The notes beneath the pieces are model-generated. The model made no database searches. It was not told the origin of the DNA and saw nothing but the letters and a program-made list of their open reading frames with translations. This document shows, piece after piece, positions 53,068 through 64,000 of a stretch of 64,000 nucleotides of DNA. Origin of the DNA: Plenodomus lindquistii (lineage: Eukaryota; Ascomycota; Dothideomycetes; Pleosporales; Leptosphaeriaceae); contig JANUWI010000018.1 in assembly GCA_025504975.1 (NCBI GenBank), positions 682,001 through 746,000 of the forward strand. Direction: 5' to 3'. A program made the translations under genes and the position numbers. Every line of letters starts with the position of its first letter. Within the stretch, counting starts at the first letter, position 1.

Positions 53068-55482
53068 TTAAACCCCCTCAACATCCCCTACCCTAACCCA
53101 CCGCTCCTCCAACGCAAACACCACCAACTCCTTCGCACTCCCCAAACTGCCCTCCCTCCCCAACGCAACTGGACACAGCATCTCACTCACGCGTTCCAGC
53201 ACTTTATACAACTTCCCCGCTTTCTTTTTAATCTTTGCTGCGTCGTCGGGCGAGGCCGGGGGCGGCGAAACAGGGGCGCAGAGTTGCGAGGCCGATAGGA
53301 GGGAAGGCAGGGTGGCGTGCACGCGCATGTGCGAGAGGAGTTTGTGCAGGAGGAAGTGCAGCCAGATGAGGTTTGTGCGGGGGTGGAAGGTACGCCATGG
53401 GGAGTTTGTGGTGGTGGTGGGGGGTTGGAAGGAGGGTAGTTGTGGTTCTGGGGTTTCTGGTATCGTCTCTCGAACGTTGTGTTTCCGTGGTGATCTCCGT
53501 GGTAGAACGGTAATATTGTCCCCAGCATCATCGTCGTCGTCGTCGCTGCCGTCGAAGCGTATATGTGTGTTTTTCCTCGGTGATCGCCTGGGTGTAAGGG
53601 GTGCGGTGTCTTGCTCTTGCTGTTCTTCATCTTCCTGGTGTGCGGTTTGCGTCGGCGGCGGGGGTTCTTGTTGTAATGGGTTATCGAAGAGCGCGAGACC
53701 GCGCATATATCGGTATATCTCGTACTGGTACTCTTCACTTGCGTCGCCCTGGAAGAGCGCGGGATCGGCGTTGAGATCGAGATATGCGACATCTGGCGCA
53801 CTGTCCCCTGCTCCTTCGTCCGTCTTCCGTCTGCTGGGTGTACCTTCGCCAGCGCGAGAGGAGATATCAGCTCTACTGAGCGTATAATCAATAACCGTAG
53901 CCTCCAACCCACTAAACCGCATCTTCTTCTTCAATGGCTCGGTGACCTTCGTTTCCATCAAATCGCCACCTTCATCGCCTTCCCTGCGGACGCAAATATT
54001 CCCTAAATGCAGGTCTCGATGCTCAAACTGCACTCCTTCCTCCCCCTTGCCCACCGCACAAACCACACCCCAAAACACATCCCATACTTCCCAGATGGTG
54101 CTCAGACCCCCCTTTTCCATCAAACTCTCCACATCTGATCCCGCATCACCCATCTCAATGACAGCCCAGAGCTGGTTATCGTCGTACGAGGCCTTCTTGC
54201 TCGGATCAGGGAATACGCTCTTCTTGCCCCTGGCACGAGCGCGATTCCAACTCGACCACGCGGCGCAAAAGGATGGCGAGGAAGAAGGAGAGCCGCGGAG
54301 GAGATGCAGCGAGCGGAAGCGCGTGAAGCCTGGGATTGGAGTGAGAGTTTGGAGGAGGCGGACTTCAGTCAGTACATCCTCAACTTTGGACTTGTACTCG
54401 TCTCTCTCTTCTCTTTCTTCAGTCTCTTTGTGGAGCTGTGCTTCGCGATCTCTAATCGCGCGGCTGAAGAGTTGGCAGGGGTAGGGCGCTGAGGGTGGTG
54501 TTTTTAGAGCGACGACTTTGAGTACCGAGTCCTCTCTTATTTCTGCTACGTCGGCGTTTGTGTTCGTGCAGGATAATCGGTAGACTTCCGAGAAGGAAGC
54601 TTCGGCGATTTTGGAGAGCATGAAATGTGGTGTCAATTCAGAGGCCCAGGTTGCGAACGGGAAGAGGGATTGGTCGCTGAAGGGGAGGAGCGGGGAAATG
54701 TAGGATGTGTATATGTCGTCTGGTTCGGGTGTTGGCTCGGGAGTCAGAAGTTGGGGTGGTTGGGGGCGAGATGCGGGTGTACATTCGACACGGCGTTTGG
54801 GTTTCTTCTTGGGTGGGGTTCTGGGTGCGCGGACGAGGTCGTCGGATTGTGAAGTTTGAGTCGTCTTTGTATCAGCCTTTAGATCGGTAGCTTTCGTCTC
54901 TTCAATCTTCTTTCTCCTCTCTATACTGCGCTCAGTTCGTCTCTTCTCCTCACCCTTCGCCTTGCCCTCACTATTCAGTTCCTTCACCACATTAGCATCT
55001 CTCATTCCCAGCGCTTTCCTCGGCCTTCCAACCTTCTTTACCCCCTCCACACCACATATCTCTCCCTCCCCCTTGACCCTCCCAATCTCCAATCTCCCCA
55101 TACTCCTCTCCAACCCCCCCTCAATCAATGCAGCAGCCTCCTTCGCCTTCCTCCCATCCTTCCTCTCCCCCCTCGCTCTTCTCGGTTTACTATAATTTCT
55201 TTGCATCCCCCCCTCCTTCTCAGCCTCGTTTATTGTCCCATCCCTCCCGTTTCCATCTATCCTCAACCCCCCCAACCTGCTCTCCAAGCCCTCCAAGCCC
55301 GCGGAGTCCTCACCACCATCCTCCCTCGCCGCAAGCTCCAACTGCGTCCTCCAATTCACCCCCGCCGCCATATCCCCACTGCCCTCCGCAACCGCCGCAC
55401 TCGCCTTCTCCGGTGAGAGCAACTTTGTAAAACTAGTTTGTTGTGTTGTCTTCTTCCTGCCATACACTATCTTCGCAGGCAT
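53068..55482 (-). CDS. Haspin-type serine/threonine kinase
   Basis: Haspin phosphorylates histone H3 Thr3 at centromeres in mitosis to recruit the chromosomal passenger complex. A single minus-strand exon encodes 804 residues from MPAKIVYGRKKTTQQT (55482). An in-frame ATG 162 nt upstream lacks conserved sequence. The first ~270 residues are basic and disordered. The kinase starts near 280: LSKIAEASFSEVYRL (N-lobe loop), VLKVVALKT (Lys), VRLLQTL and FAT-like interval, QLWAVIEMGDAG (hinge), FEHRDLHLGNIC (catalytic loop), VIDYTLSR in place of DFG, and YEIYRYMR. A charged insert (PRRSPRKN twice, poly-Asp) precedes a final helical region that includes WLHFLLHKLL. The divergent DYT motif is diagnostic for haspin. 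Ser/Thr-Pro sites flank the insert. Confidence 0.88.
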   Translation of the reverse strand: MPAKIVYGRKKTTQQTSFTKLLSPEKASAAVAEGSGDMAAGVNWRTQLELAAREDGGEDSAGLEGLESRLGGLRIDGNGRDGTINEAEKEGGMQRNYSKPRRARGERKDGRKAKEAAALIEGGLERSMGRLEIGRVKGEGEICGVEGVKKVGRPRKALGMRDANVVKELNSEGKAKGEEKRRTERSIERRKKIEETKATDLKADTKTTQTSQSDDLVRAPRTPPKKKPKRRVECTPASRPQPPQLLTPEPTPEPDDIYTSYISPLLPFSDQSLFPFATWASELTPHFMLSKIAEASFSEVYRLSCTNTNADVAEIREDSVLKVVALKTPPSAPYPCQLFSRAIRDREAQLHKETEEREERDEYKSKVEDVLTEVRLLQTLTPIPGFTRFRSLHLLRGSPSSSPSFCAAWSSWNRARARGKKSVFPDPSKKASYDDNQLWAVIEMGDAGSDVESLMEKGGLSTIWEVWDVFWGVVCAVGKGEEGVQFEHRDLHLGNICVRREGDEGGDLMETKVTEPLKKKMRFSGLEATVIDYTLSRADISSRAGEGTPSRRKTDEGAGDSAPDVAYLDLNADPALFQGDASEEYQYEIYRYMRGLALFDNPLQQEPPPPTQTAHQEDEEQQEQDTAPLTPRRSPRKNTHIRFDGSDDDDDDAGDNITVLPRRSPRKHNVRETIPETPEPQLPSFQPPTTTTNSPWRTFHPRTNLIWLHFLLHKLLSHMRVHATLPSLLSASQLCAPVSPPPASPDDAAKIKKKAGKLYKVLERVSEMLCPVALGREGSLGSAKELVVFALEERWVRVGDVEGV

Positions 55483-56071
55483 CGTGTATGTAAGCCCGGT
55501 CCAGCGCGAGTACTGTATCCTGGAAATGCGTGAACGGCGCGAAGAACGGCTGGTAGAGTGGATAATGCGAAGTCGAGGAGCGAGTGACCGGGGACAAAGT
55601 GGACTTGGAAGGTCTGTGGTGGCGGTAAGTTTTCCCCCACACATTGCTGGGTCGCGGCAGGATTAAGCGAGGTTGCGTGGAGTACGTTGGCTGGGCAACG
55701 AGGTGCAGTGCGGTGGAAGTCACATCTGGTACGGTATTGGTCTACTCGTGAGGATGCACATCGCATATGTGTCAAGAATAATACCATGTTCGTTGCTCAG
55801 ACGGCTGTATATACACCGCTATATCGATTTTGTCCACAATGCACTTGCGCACATTTGACCTGACCTAACCCACCCAAACATTTGCTCTTGCGCGAAAGCC
55901 AAATCGTATAGGTATCAAAGCCGCATGCACCCAAGATCAGGTTAAAAAAAAAGGCCATTGACGACCAACACGGTCACACAAAAGATATGCGTATCGCTAT
56001 CCAACCCCCATATGGCCTCCCTGCTCACTCACCACAGTCCCCCTGTACACACCTCCGCACACCTGCGTTCC
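55483..56071. other. Haspin promoter and PKA 3' flank
   Basis: About 590 nt between two minus-strand genes. No additional gene is supported. Confidence 0.5.
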
Positions 56072-57637
56072 TCAAAAGTCCTTGAAACTCTCCTCCCACC
56101 GATCGCTTAACTCTTTGGTATACGGATCCCTTCTACTACTCTCGGGCTCATACTCGTCGAAATTCCGCGTATCGGCGGGACCCCTTAGATGCGGTACAAT
56201 GGGGCCTTGAACTTCGCGGTTGTACAATTTAACCCAGTCAATGTTCTGGAACCAGGGGTGGGATTTTACGCGGCTGGCGCCGCCGCTGATGTTGCCGAGG
56301 CGCTTGGAGGTGTCGACGGTGCAGAGGCCGGAGATGAGGTCGCGGGCTGAGGAAGACATGGCGGAGGGGAAGCGGAGACGGCCTTCTACAATTCTGGGTG
56401 GCGTGTTAGGAGGGGGAAAAATGGATGGGGATGGGGGATTGCACTGACTGTTCGTATATTTTCATGGGGTTTTGGTCCCAGAAGGGGGGTTGGCCGACGA
56501 GGAATTCGTACACGAGGATGCCAAAGGCCCACCAGTCTACTGCTGTGCCGTGTCCTGGTTTCTCGTTAGCTACTTGACGCTAGAATCTGGAATCTGGCTC
56601 CAATGTACCTGTATTACGGATGACTTCTGGCGCCAGGTATTCGGGTGTGCCGCAAAGTGTATAAGTTTCCCCTACACCATACATCAGTCCCACTCCTTGA
56701 CTTCAATGACAGCAACATACTGTTTTCCACCTTCTTCGCAAACCCAAAGTCGACTAGTTTCAAATGCCCTTCGGCATCAATGAGGATGTTTTCGGGCTTC
56801 AAGTCCCGATATGCAACGCCTTCTCTTTCATGTAAGAATTCTAATATGAGGACGATTTCCGCCGCGTAGAATTGCGATGTGGGTTCGTTGAAGCGACGCG
56901 CACGTCGCAGGTAGCTAAATACTTCGCCGCCGGGGCAGTAGTCGAGCTGTCCATCACATGTCAGTCCAACCGTGCATCCATAGCGTCAACACTCTCAGTG
57001 CAACATACCACCATGTATAGCGAGTCGAGCGATTGGAAGCTGGCGACCATTGTGGTGATGAAAGGATGCCCTGCGACTTTGGCGAGGACGTTGCGCTCGT
57101 TGCGAACGTGTTCGACCTGCTTGAGACGGATCACTGTCGCGCACACGTCAGTCTGCGATGGCGTACCGACGACACGGCGCAGGACGCATCCAGCAAGACC
57201 CTGCATAACACCACGTACCGTCGACCTTGCGCAGAATCTTGAGCGCAAAGACCTTGTCCTCGTCGCCCTTTTTCGCATCCTTGAGGCGCACCAGCCAGAC
57301 GCGCGCAAATGTGCCTGTCGTGTGTAAGCCGTCATGCACCAGCGCGTGATTGGACCGGACTGCAGCGCGCACCTGTGCCCAGCGTCTTGATCAGCTCAAA
57401 GTCCTCTTCGCGCAACACCTTGGACGAGTGCCCCACGACCTTCTTGTCCGGGTCAATGTCAATCTCGTCCGGGCTCAACACGTGCTTCTGGGCCTCCCAT
57501 TGCGCCAGCGTCTGCTTCTCCTCTTCGCGCGGGCGCTCCATGGCCGAGTCGGTGCGGTCGTGCAGCGGGCCAGAGTGCAGCGGCTCCTTCTTGTCCCGGT
57601 GGTGGTGGTGCAGCAGGCTGTGGATGCCCGTCACCAT
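56072..57637 (-). CDS. cAMP-dependent protein kinase catalytic subunit (AGC kinase, PkaB-like)
   Basis: Seven exons on the minus strand: 57373-57637, 57219-57314, 57009-57133, 56721-56946, 56609-56671, 56449-56554 and 56072-56393 (introns 49-85 nt), giving 400 residues. All joints keep frame and restore conserved sequence: glycine loop LGTGTFARV across intron 1, FALKILRK (Lys), YRDLKPENIL (catalytic loop in the YRD form typical of PKA), VDFGFAKK, ETYTLCGTPEYLAPEV with the activation-loop Thr, and DWWAFGILVYEFLVGQPPFW. The tail has KRLGN, HPWF, DTRNFDEY and a hydrophobic FKDF end. The short N-terminal region (~75 residues, His-rich HHHHRDKKE) and the RETYT activation loop fit the second fungal PKA class (PkaB) better than PkaA. 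It acts downstream of cAMP in growth, morphogenesis and often virulence. Confidence 0.9.
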
Positions 57638-58863
57638 GATGGCGCTGCGTGGGCCTCGGCGGGCGCCTCGAGTCGGGGCCTGGGGGAGGAGGAGCGAAGG
57701 TTCAACGGGGCAACACCTGCGCGGGATGCAGTGGCACGTGGGCGACTTCCGGCTGTCGAGTGTGTACAGTAGGGGTAGTGTAATGTGATGCGGGTGCGAT
57801 TCACGTGTGCCGCATCGCAAGTCAGCCGTCGTGCTCAGGCAAATCAGGCCGTCAAGTCCAGCGGTTCGTGTTTGATCCGCGTCCGTACGGCAAGCCAACT
57901 ACCGGGACACTGTACAATGCGTGGGCGGTGATTCACACAAACGGCGGCTTGTCGACCAGCGGATAGGCGAAGCGGCCGGGCGTGTCGCAGGCTTCACCAT
58001 GTGGGCAAGGGGCAGCGCGCGGTATAAAGGCCTTGCTGGCGCGCAACAGCGTGCATGGCGGGGACCATGAGGCGCAACAGATGACGCAGCGGGGGGGTCG
58101 TCTACGGGTGACTGCAACAAAGCCGACTGGAACCCTGAGAACGGGGCGGCACATTAACCTGCACCGCTGCACCGCTGCACCACCCACTCACCTACTCTAC
58201 TCTACCCCGACTGTGCCACGCTCGGCTGTCAGCGCGTTAGTCTTGTTTTCTTTCCATTTGCCTATTCCCGCTGTCGTCTCTGCCTGTCCTGGCCGAGTCG
58301 TGGTAAGAGGTGTGCTGAGCATAATAAGCCTCTCGTTTCGAGTGGCAGTGTGGAGCGTGCCTGTAACGTGCACTGGCAATCCGCCCTTGATTACACAGTA
58401 TTCCCTCACTCCTCGAGCTTCAGCCTTTTCCCATGACCTAGCACCCCGAGTCGTGTGGCACCAACCTGCAGCTGCACCAATAGGGCTGCAACCGCGGACA
58501 GATGCGGCCTCACATCGCTACCTATCCATCTTTATCGGTGGAGCGTGGATCCCCCAGGACAGATTATGATCCACGGTACATACTTGACCACCAACTTTGG
58601 TCGATTAGTCACGAATATACCGATTGATTGATTACTTGATTGCTTCCATGACTGGAATCATGCCCAACTCCGCTATAAACATATGACATCGACATGACCT
58701 TCCTTCCCGCGCGATGCTGACTGCGCCATCACTATCAATCAGGCATGCGGCCCGTGTCAGCTGCATGAGCCGTGGCGCCCAAAACTCCAATATGTTGCAT
58801 GCTTTGATCCAACTGTTTCCACATGATGTAGTTGTACAGATTGCGAGAGTAAATAATGCTACT
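57638..58863. other. PKA promoter and VMA11 3' flank
   Basis: 1.2 kb between two minus-strand genes. The GC-rich frames at 57.9-58.6 kb have no domain. A repeated GCACCGCTGCACC unit lies near 58160. No gene called. Confidence 0.5.
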
Positions 58864-59657
58864 TCAACCAGAGGCTCTTGTGTTGAGAATCAAAGCAACG
58901 ATGAGACTGGTGACGTTAGCGCAACTCTTTCGGCTTGTTTCACACCACGCATCGACTTACCCGTAGAGACCCAAGACTTCGGCGAAAATGAGAATGAGAA
59001 CCATTCCTACAAAGATGCGCGACTGGCTCATGAACGAACGCACGCCCTGCTGATGTCAGATAATACCCCTGATTTGGAAGGGCCACGACATACAGCGTCT
59101 CCGACGATCCCAATGGCATAACCCGCTGCCAGCCCTGATAGACCGACCGACAGACCAGCAGCCATGTGCATGAAGCCAGCGTACAGCGAGTAGTGTTTTT
59201 GGGGCGGTGGGTGGATGTCGCTAGCAATGAGGACCGAGATGACGAGGGAGTAGACTGCGAGGATACCCGACATGACAATGGGGATCAACGACTGGCGTCG
59301 AGTTAGTCGTGTGGGTTTTGGAGCTCAAGCAGGAACATACACACCTTCATGATCAAGTCTGGCCTGTAGGTACCGATACCCGCAATGCCAATACCGGCCT
59401 TTGCGGTGCCATAGGCAGCTCCCATGCCTGCAACCGTTAGCTTGCACCGCCTCCACTGCTGGTCCGAGGGCGCTGCATACATCCGAATATCATCTGGACG
59501 AGGTTCGCATATTAGTTGGCAAGCTTCGGCATGGCTGGGACTCACTGCAAAGGCGATGCCGCTCTGTGTCGTGTTAGCTATCAAGTCATCAGCGACAGGG
59601 TGGCACACTCACCATTCCGAAGAAGGGCGCAAAGCTGGGGGTGAGCTCGTTGGACAT
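58864..59657 (-). CDS. VMA11: V-type ATPase proteolipid subunit c'
   Basis: Part of the membrane rotor that carries protons in vacuolar acidification. I infer seven exons on the minus strand: 59613-59657 (45 nt), 59546-59563 (18 nt), 59481-59493 (13 nt), 59345-59427, 59094-59291, 58961-59046 and 58864-58906, with six introns of 47-54 nt. The product has 161 residues, the normal length. Joined sequence reads MSNELTPSFAPFFGM, SGIAFA, MIFGC, MGAAYGTAKAGIGIAG, RPDLIMK, then IPIVMSGILAVY, LSVGLSGLAAGYAIGIVGD, GVRSFMSQSRIFVGM, LILIFAEVLGLYG and LIVALILNTRASG. Four TM helices; the proton-carrying Glu is in IFAEVLG. SELxP/NELTP, AGIGIAGIGTYRPDL and GVRSFM point to subunit c' (Vma11) rather than c (Vma3). 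It diverges from the RhoGEF gene. Confidence 0.93.
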
Positions 59658-60318
59658 GGTCGCGTGGCCTCGAGGATGCGCGTGCCCGGAACCGAGGATG
59701 GGTGATGGGCGAGTCGAGGGCGGCGGGTGGTGGTGTTGGTGGTGTCTTGAAGGCGAGCCGTGAGCGCTGCACGTTAGCTAGCGCCCCCAGACGGCCAAGC
59801 CAAGCAAGCAAAGCATCCGTTACCAAACACCACCAACGATTGACGACCCGTCGACGCCCTCCTCTCCCCACGCCCGCTCTGCCACGAATGCCCGCCCGCT
59901 GCCTCGCCCCCGGCCGCCCTCGCCCCTACGTGCTCCTACATTCATAGCCCGCCCCGCCCACACCGCGCTGCCATTGCTGCTGCTGCCGCCGCCGCCGCCT
60001 CGGAAGCGTGCCCGCCCCCCGCTGGGCCATTCGCAATCCCACACTGCGGGAGCCCGCCAGAGCACACAGTCGACCCCCCGTGCCAGCCCACGGGCACGCC
60101 GCGCCACGGCCCAGACACGCCATTCGCAGTTGTTGCGCGTCCGTCCGCGCCCTCGTCGCCATCCCCTACGTCCCTACGCCTCGCCCACCCACCGCCGCCT
60201 GCCCTCCGTCTCTCCACGGCCGATCCGCCGCCCAACACCTCCCCCCACGCCTTGTGCGGCGGCTGCCACGCCTGCGAATGCCCCAGGCCAGCTAGAGGCC
60301 GCCGACTGAAGAGGCTAC
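59658..60318. promoter_or_regulatory. Shared divergent promoter region (VMA11 / Rho1 GEF)
   Basis: 660 nt between two outward-facing start codons. It is very C-rich on the plus strand, with runs of GCC triplets near 59973-60000. Long overlapping frames here are a by-product of GC content and are not called. Confidence 0.6.
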
Positions 60319-63300
60319 ATGGCGGACTACGGCAACCAGCAGCGCGGCGAGTATGCGCGGGGCCCCAGCTCCGGCCAGCCCACGGGAGCAAGGGACGCAG
60401 CCTTTGCCAACATCTTCGGCGCCAGTCCAGCCATGGCCGGCCGCTCGCAGACCATGACCTCGCAGTCGCAGATGAGAGACCCCGGCCGCGCTGCCACCAT
60501 GAGCAGCCAGACGGCCGACATGATGCAGCGCGCACCGCCAATCCGCCAGCCCGTCAACGGCTATGATCGACGCCCCCATCCGCAGTACGATCCGCGCGCT
60601 GGGCCTCACCCACCTGACCCGCGAGGCGGCATGGAGCCTCCGTCCACAAACTACCAGCGCTCCGTCTCCAACGGCCATCTTCCTCCAGGCCCTCGCTACC
60701 CGGACGGCCCGCAGCAGCCCCAACAACATCCTCAACGCCAACCCCAGCCGCAATACCTCCCACAGCCTCTGCGCCCGGAGCGCCAGCCATACGGCCAGCC
60801 ACAGCGCTTCGACCCCAGAATCTCGCCCCCAGGTCAGCCATCCTTCAACAAGCCCGTACCCAACCGCTTCCCTGGTCCTCCTGGCCCGGCAATGAACATG
60901 GACCCGTACCGCTCGCAATCACTAGCCCTGAACCCCCGCCCTCAATTCACGCCCAGTGGCCCAAGCAATCCTTCACAGGCAAATTCCTTCAGACAGCAAC
61001 CCTACATGAACCACATGGCCCGAACCACCGCACAGGGCCGTGTAGTGCCAGAACGACCGGACGAGCGCACAATGTCCATGACCTCGTACACCCGAGACCC
61101 CGAGCGCACACAGACAATGAGCGGTAGGATAATACCCAACCGAAGGCCAGAGTCGGGAGAAGATGCCATGTCGCAGGGCTACGCTGGCCAGCCCAACATG
61201 GCCATGGGAGGCGGACCACCCGTCAGGGTGAGACAGACCAGCCAGGGCAGCATACCCACCCAAAGCAGGACCATGTCAATGGCCTCCACAATCGCGCCCT
61301 CGGAACGGACCGATACCATGTCTTCCATGTCTCGCCCAAGCTCAACTCAGACAGTCTCAAGCGGTTCCGTCAACAGGTCCTCGAATCAGTCGTACAACGG
61401 TACCATGTCGCCAGGCGCTGCCCCACCCGCTCAGCGACGAGCACCTTTGGTCTACCCTGCTCTTCTCTCACGGGTCGCAGAGACCTTCCAGGACCGAGTG
61501 GCGCTTGCGGAGCGAGAAAAGGATGGGCTGGTCTACAAGAGTGCTTTCACCGGTGCAGAGGCGGTCGATTTGATTTCCTTCATTATCAAGACTACGGATC
61601 GTAATTTGGCCCTACTTCTGGGACGCTCCTTGGACGCGCAAAAGTTTTTCCACGATGTTACATATGCCCACCGCCTTCGTGACTCCACCAACGAGATCTA
61701 TCAGTTTCGCGAGACGATGGTCGAGGACAAGTCGGAGATCAACGGCGTCTTTACCCTGTTGACGGAATGCTATTCGCCGACTTGTACGCGGGATCGCCTG
61801 TGCTACTCGATCGCCTGTCCCCGCCGCTTGGAACAGCAAGCTCGCCTCAACATGCGCATCCAGCCCGGTCTGAAGCGCGAAGAATCACGTGCTAGTTTGC
61901 ACGAAGAAAAGGACAGCGAAGAGCAGAAACTCTGGATCAATACAGTGCCAAAGGAGATCTCAGATAGCGTCTCTGAAAAAGAGCAAAAGCGTCAAGAAGT
62001 CATTTCGGAGCTCATGTACACGGAGCGCGACTTTGTAAAGGATCTGGAGTACCTACGCGATTTCTGGATGAAGCCACTTCGCAACCCTCAAGCTTCGCCT
62101 ATTCCTGAACACCGCCGCGAAAAGTTTGTGCGCACCGTCTTCTCAAACTGTCAGGAAGTTTACATGGTCAATTCTCGCATGGCTGAAGCTCTCACGCGAA
62201 GACAGCAAAAGGAGGCTGTGGTACGCAATGTCGGAGACATCTTCTTGGAATATGTACCTCACTTCAGTCCATTTATCAAGTATGGTGCAAACCAGCTCTT
62301 CGGTAAGTACGAGTTTGAGCACGAAAAACGCACCAACAACCTGTTCAGCAAGTTCGTCGACGAGGTTGAGCGAATGAAGGAGTCTCGAAAGCTGGAACTG
62401 AACGGGTACCTCACCAAACCCACCACTCGATTGGCTAGATACCCGTTGCTCTTGGAGAACATTGTCAAGTACACAGCCGATGACAACCCGGATAAGGAGG
62501 ACATCCCAAAGGTCATCAAGATCATCAAAGAGACCTTGTCCAAGGTAAATATTGAGTCTGGAAAGGCGGAGAATCATTTCAACCTCATGCAGCTCAACAA
62601 GGACCTCAAGTTTAGGCCTGGCGAGTTTGTCGATCTTAAGCTGACTGACGAAAATCGTCAACTGGTATTCAAGGGCACATTGAAGAAGACGCCAACCGAA
62701 ACGACTGGTGACATCACCTGCTACCTCTTCGATCACGCTGTGTTGCTTGTAAGAGCAAAGACTGTCAACAAGCGTGAAGAACAAAAGGTATACAAGAAGC
62801 CGATACCACTGGAGCTGCTGGTGATTACACAAATGGAGGAGATTAACCCCAAGCTGGGTGTCGCCAAAAGACCCTCTGCGAATTTGATTGCTGGCAAGGC
62901 AATCGCTGCCGCCACACCTCGCAATGACACAAACAAGCAACAGGGCTACCCAATCACATTCAAGCATCTCGGTAAAGGTGGCTACGAGTTGACGTTGTTT
63001 GCTAGCACACCCATCTCCCAGCAAAAGTGGATGGAACACATCGATACCCAACAGCGAAGCCTGCGAGAACGAAGCAACATTTTTACCAAGAGTGTCATTC
63101 ATGAGGGCTTCTTTAGTGCAGCCATTCGCGTCACTTGCGCTGTCCCTCTTGGTACGTCTAATCATTTCTTCATACTGAAGCACACTAATATCTGCAGACG
63201 GTGGACGCAAACTCGCTCTGGGTACCGATGCCGGCATATACGTTGTCGAAAGAAAACCAAAGGATGCATCATCACGACCTCGTCGCGTACTAGACTGCAA

Positions 63301-64000
63301 GGGCGTCACTCAGGTAGAAGTCCTCGAGCAGCATCAGATCGTCCTCGTGCTCGCCGACAAGACCCTCTACTCGTACGACATCGAAGCCCTCAACCCCGAC
63401 GAGACCCAAGCCATCGTCAAGCGTCCCCGCAAAATATGCCACGCCAACTTCTTCAAAGCCGGCATCTGCCTCGGCCAACAACTCGTCGCCGCCGTCAAAA
63501 CCTCCGCCCTCTCCACCACCATCAAAGTCTACGAGCCCAAGGAGAACATGGCCAACAAGGGCAAAAAATCCGGCTTCGCCAAAATGCTATCAACCGGCCA
63601 GGACCAGCTTAAGCCCTATAAAGAGTTCTACATCCCCACCGAATCCACCTCGATCCACTTCCTCAAATCCAAACTCTGCGTCGGCTGCGCCCGCGGCTTC
63701 GAAGTCGTCAGCCTCGAAACACTCGAAACACAGTCCCTCCTCGACCAAGCCGACACATCCCTCGACTTTGTTGTACGCAAAGAAAACATCAAACCCATCC
63801 ACATTGAGCGCATGGGCGGCGAATTCCTTCTCTGCTACACCGACTACTCCTTCTTCGTCAACCGCAACGGGTGGCGCGCGCGGCCCGACTGGAAAATCAC
63901 CTGGGAAGGTACACCCCAAGCCTTTGCCATTTTCAACCCGTACATTCTCGCCTTTGAGCCCTCGTTTATTGAAATCCGGCACATGGAGTCTGGCGGGCTG
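60319..64000 (+). CDS. Rho1 guanine-nucleotide exchange factor (Rom2-like), 3' end outside window
   Basis: Activates Rho1 at the plasma membrane, controlling glucan synthase, the cell-wall-integrity MAPK cascade and actin. Exon 1 is 60319-63151; a 46 nt intron (63152-63197) leads to exon 2, open to the right edge. The start MADYGNQQRG follows GGCTAC ATG. Residues 1-370 are disordered and rich in Pro, Gln and Ser/Thr-Met repeats (RTMSM-type). A DEP domain lies at about 374-470 (LVYPALLSRVAETFQDRVAL, AEAVDLISFI). The DH domain is at about 553-750 (RQEVISELMYTERDFVKDLEYL, YLTKPTTRLARYPLLLE), the PH domain at about 770-920, and a CNH domain follows (RKLALGTDAGIYV, YSYDIEAL, FLKSKLCVGCARGFEVV, DYSFFVNRNGW). 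This DEP-DH-PH-CNH order is that of Rom1/Rom2. The intron splits the Asp codon at the PH-CNH junction. Confidence 0.94.

Overview
The window is nuclear DNA of a filamentous ascomycete, most likely a Dothideomycete of Pleosporales type. Genes are interrupted by 46-90 nt introns with GTRNGT donors and CTAAC/CTGAC branch sites. The gene set includes an SSK1 response regulator, Rom2-type RhoGEF, V-ATPase c' subunit, haspin, IPK1 and a type II membrane GH17. Decayed repeats show C-to-T type changes suggestive of repeat-induced point mutation (RIP). The class assignment is inference from gene style. I support 21 intact or edge-truncated protein genes, one F-box gene broken by a stop codon, two halves of a broken AIM9-like gene and a few repeats. 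I saw no rRNA, tRNA or CRISPR. Exon coordinates were worked out by hand from reading frames and splice signals.

Layout. 1-9 kb: the end of a TmpA-like oxidoreductase (+), NADH-cytochrome b5 reductase (-), an intracellular GH128 glucanase-like protein (+) and a btgC-like membrane GH17 (+). 9-17 kb: a one-TM hypothetical protein, two related small secreted proteins (candidate effectors), a hypothetical (-) and the F-box gene with an in-frame TGA. 17-20.5 kb has no intact gene but holds a relic of the F-box gene. 20.5-27 kb: a long disordered/coiled-coil protein (+), then IPK1 (-) and a DUF952 protein (+) sharing a divergent promoter. 27-32 kb is repeat-rich: copies of a decayed repeat surround a secreted oxalate decarboxylase, with a 130 bp MITE upstream. 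33.5-36 kb: SSK1 (+).

36.6-41.4 kb looks rearranged. The N-terminal half of an AIM9-like kinase-fold gene lies on the + strand at the left end, and the C-terminal half lies on the - strand at the right end. That is the geometry expected if an inversion cut one gene in two. Between the halves are a small hypothetical gene and a cysteine-rich secreted protein gene.

41.5-49.8 kb may be a surface-polysaccharide locus: a hyaluronan/chitin-synthase-like GT2 (-), UDP-glucose 6-dehydrogenase (-), and a GH16-like protein (+) with a GPI-type tail that lacks its catalytic nucleophile and a visible signal peptide. After a 3.3 kb gene-poor stretch, 53-64 kb returns to housekeeping and signalling genes: haspin (-), a PKA catalytic subunit (-), VMA11 (-) and, divergent from VMA11, a Rho1 GEF (+) that runs off the right edge.
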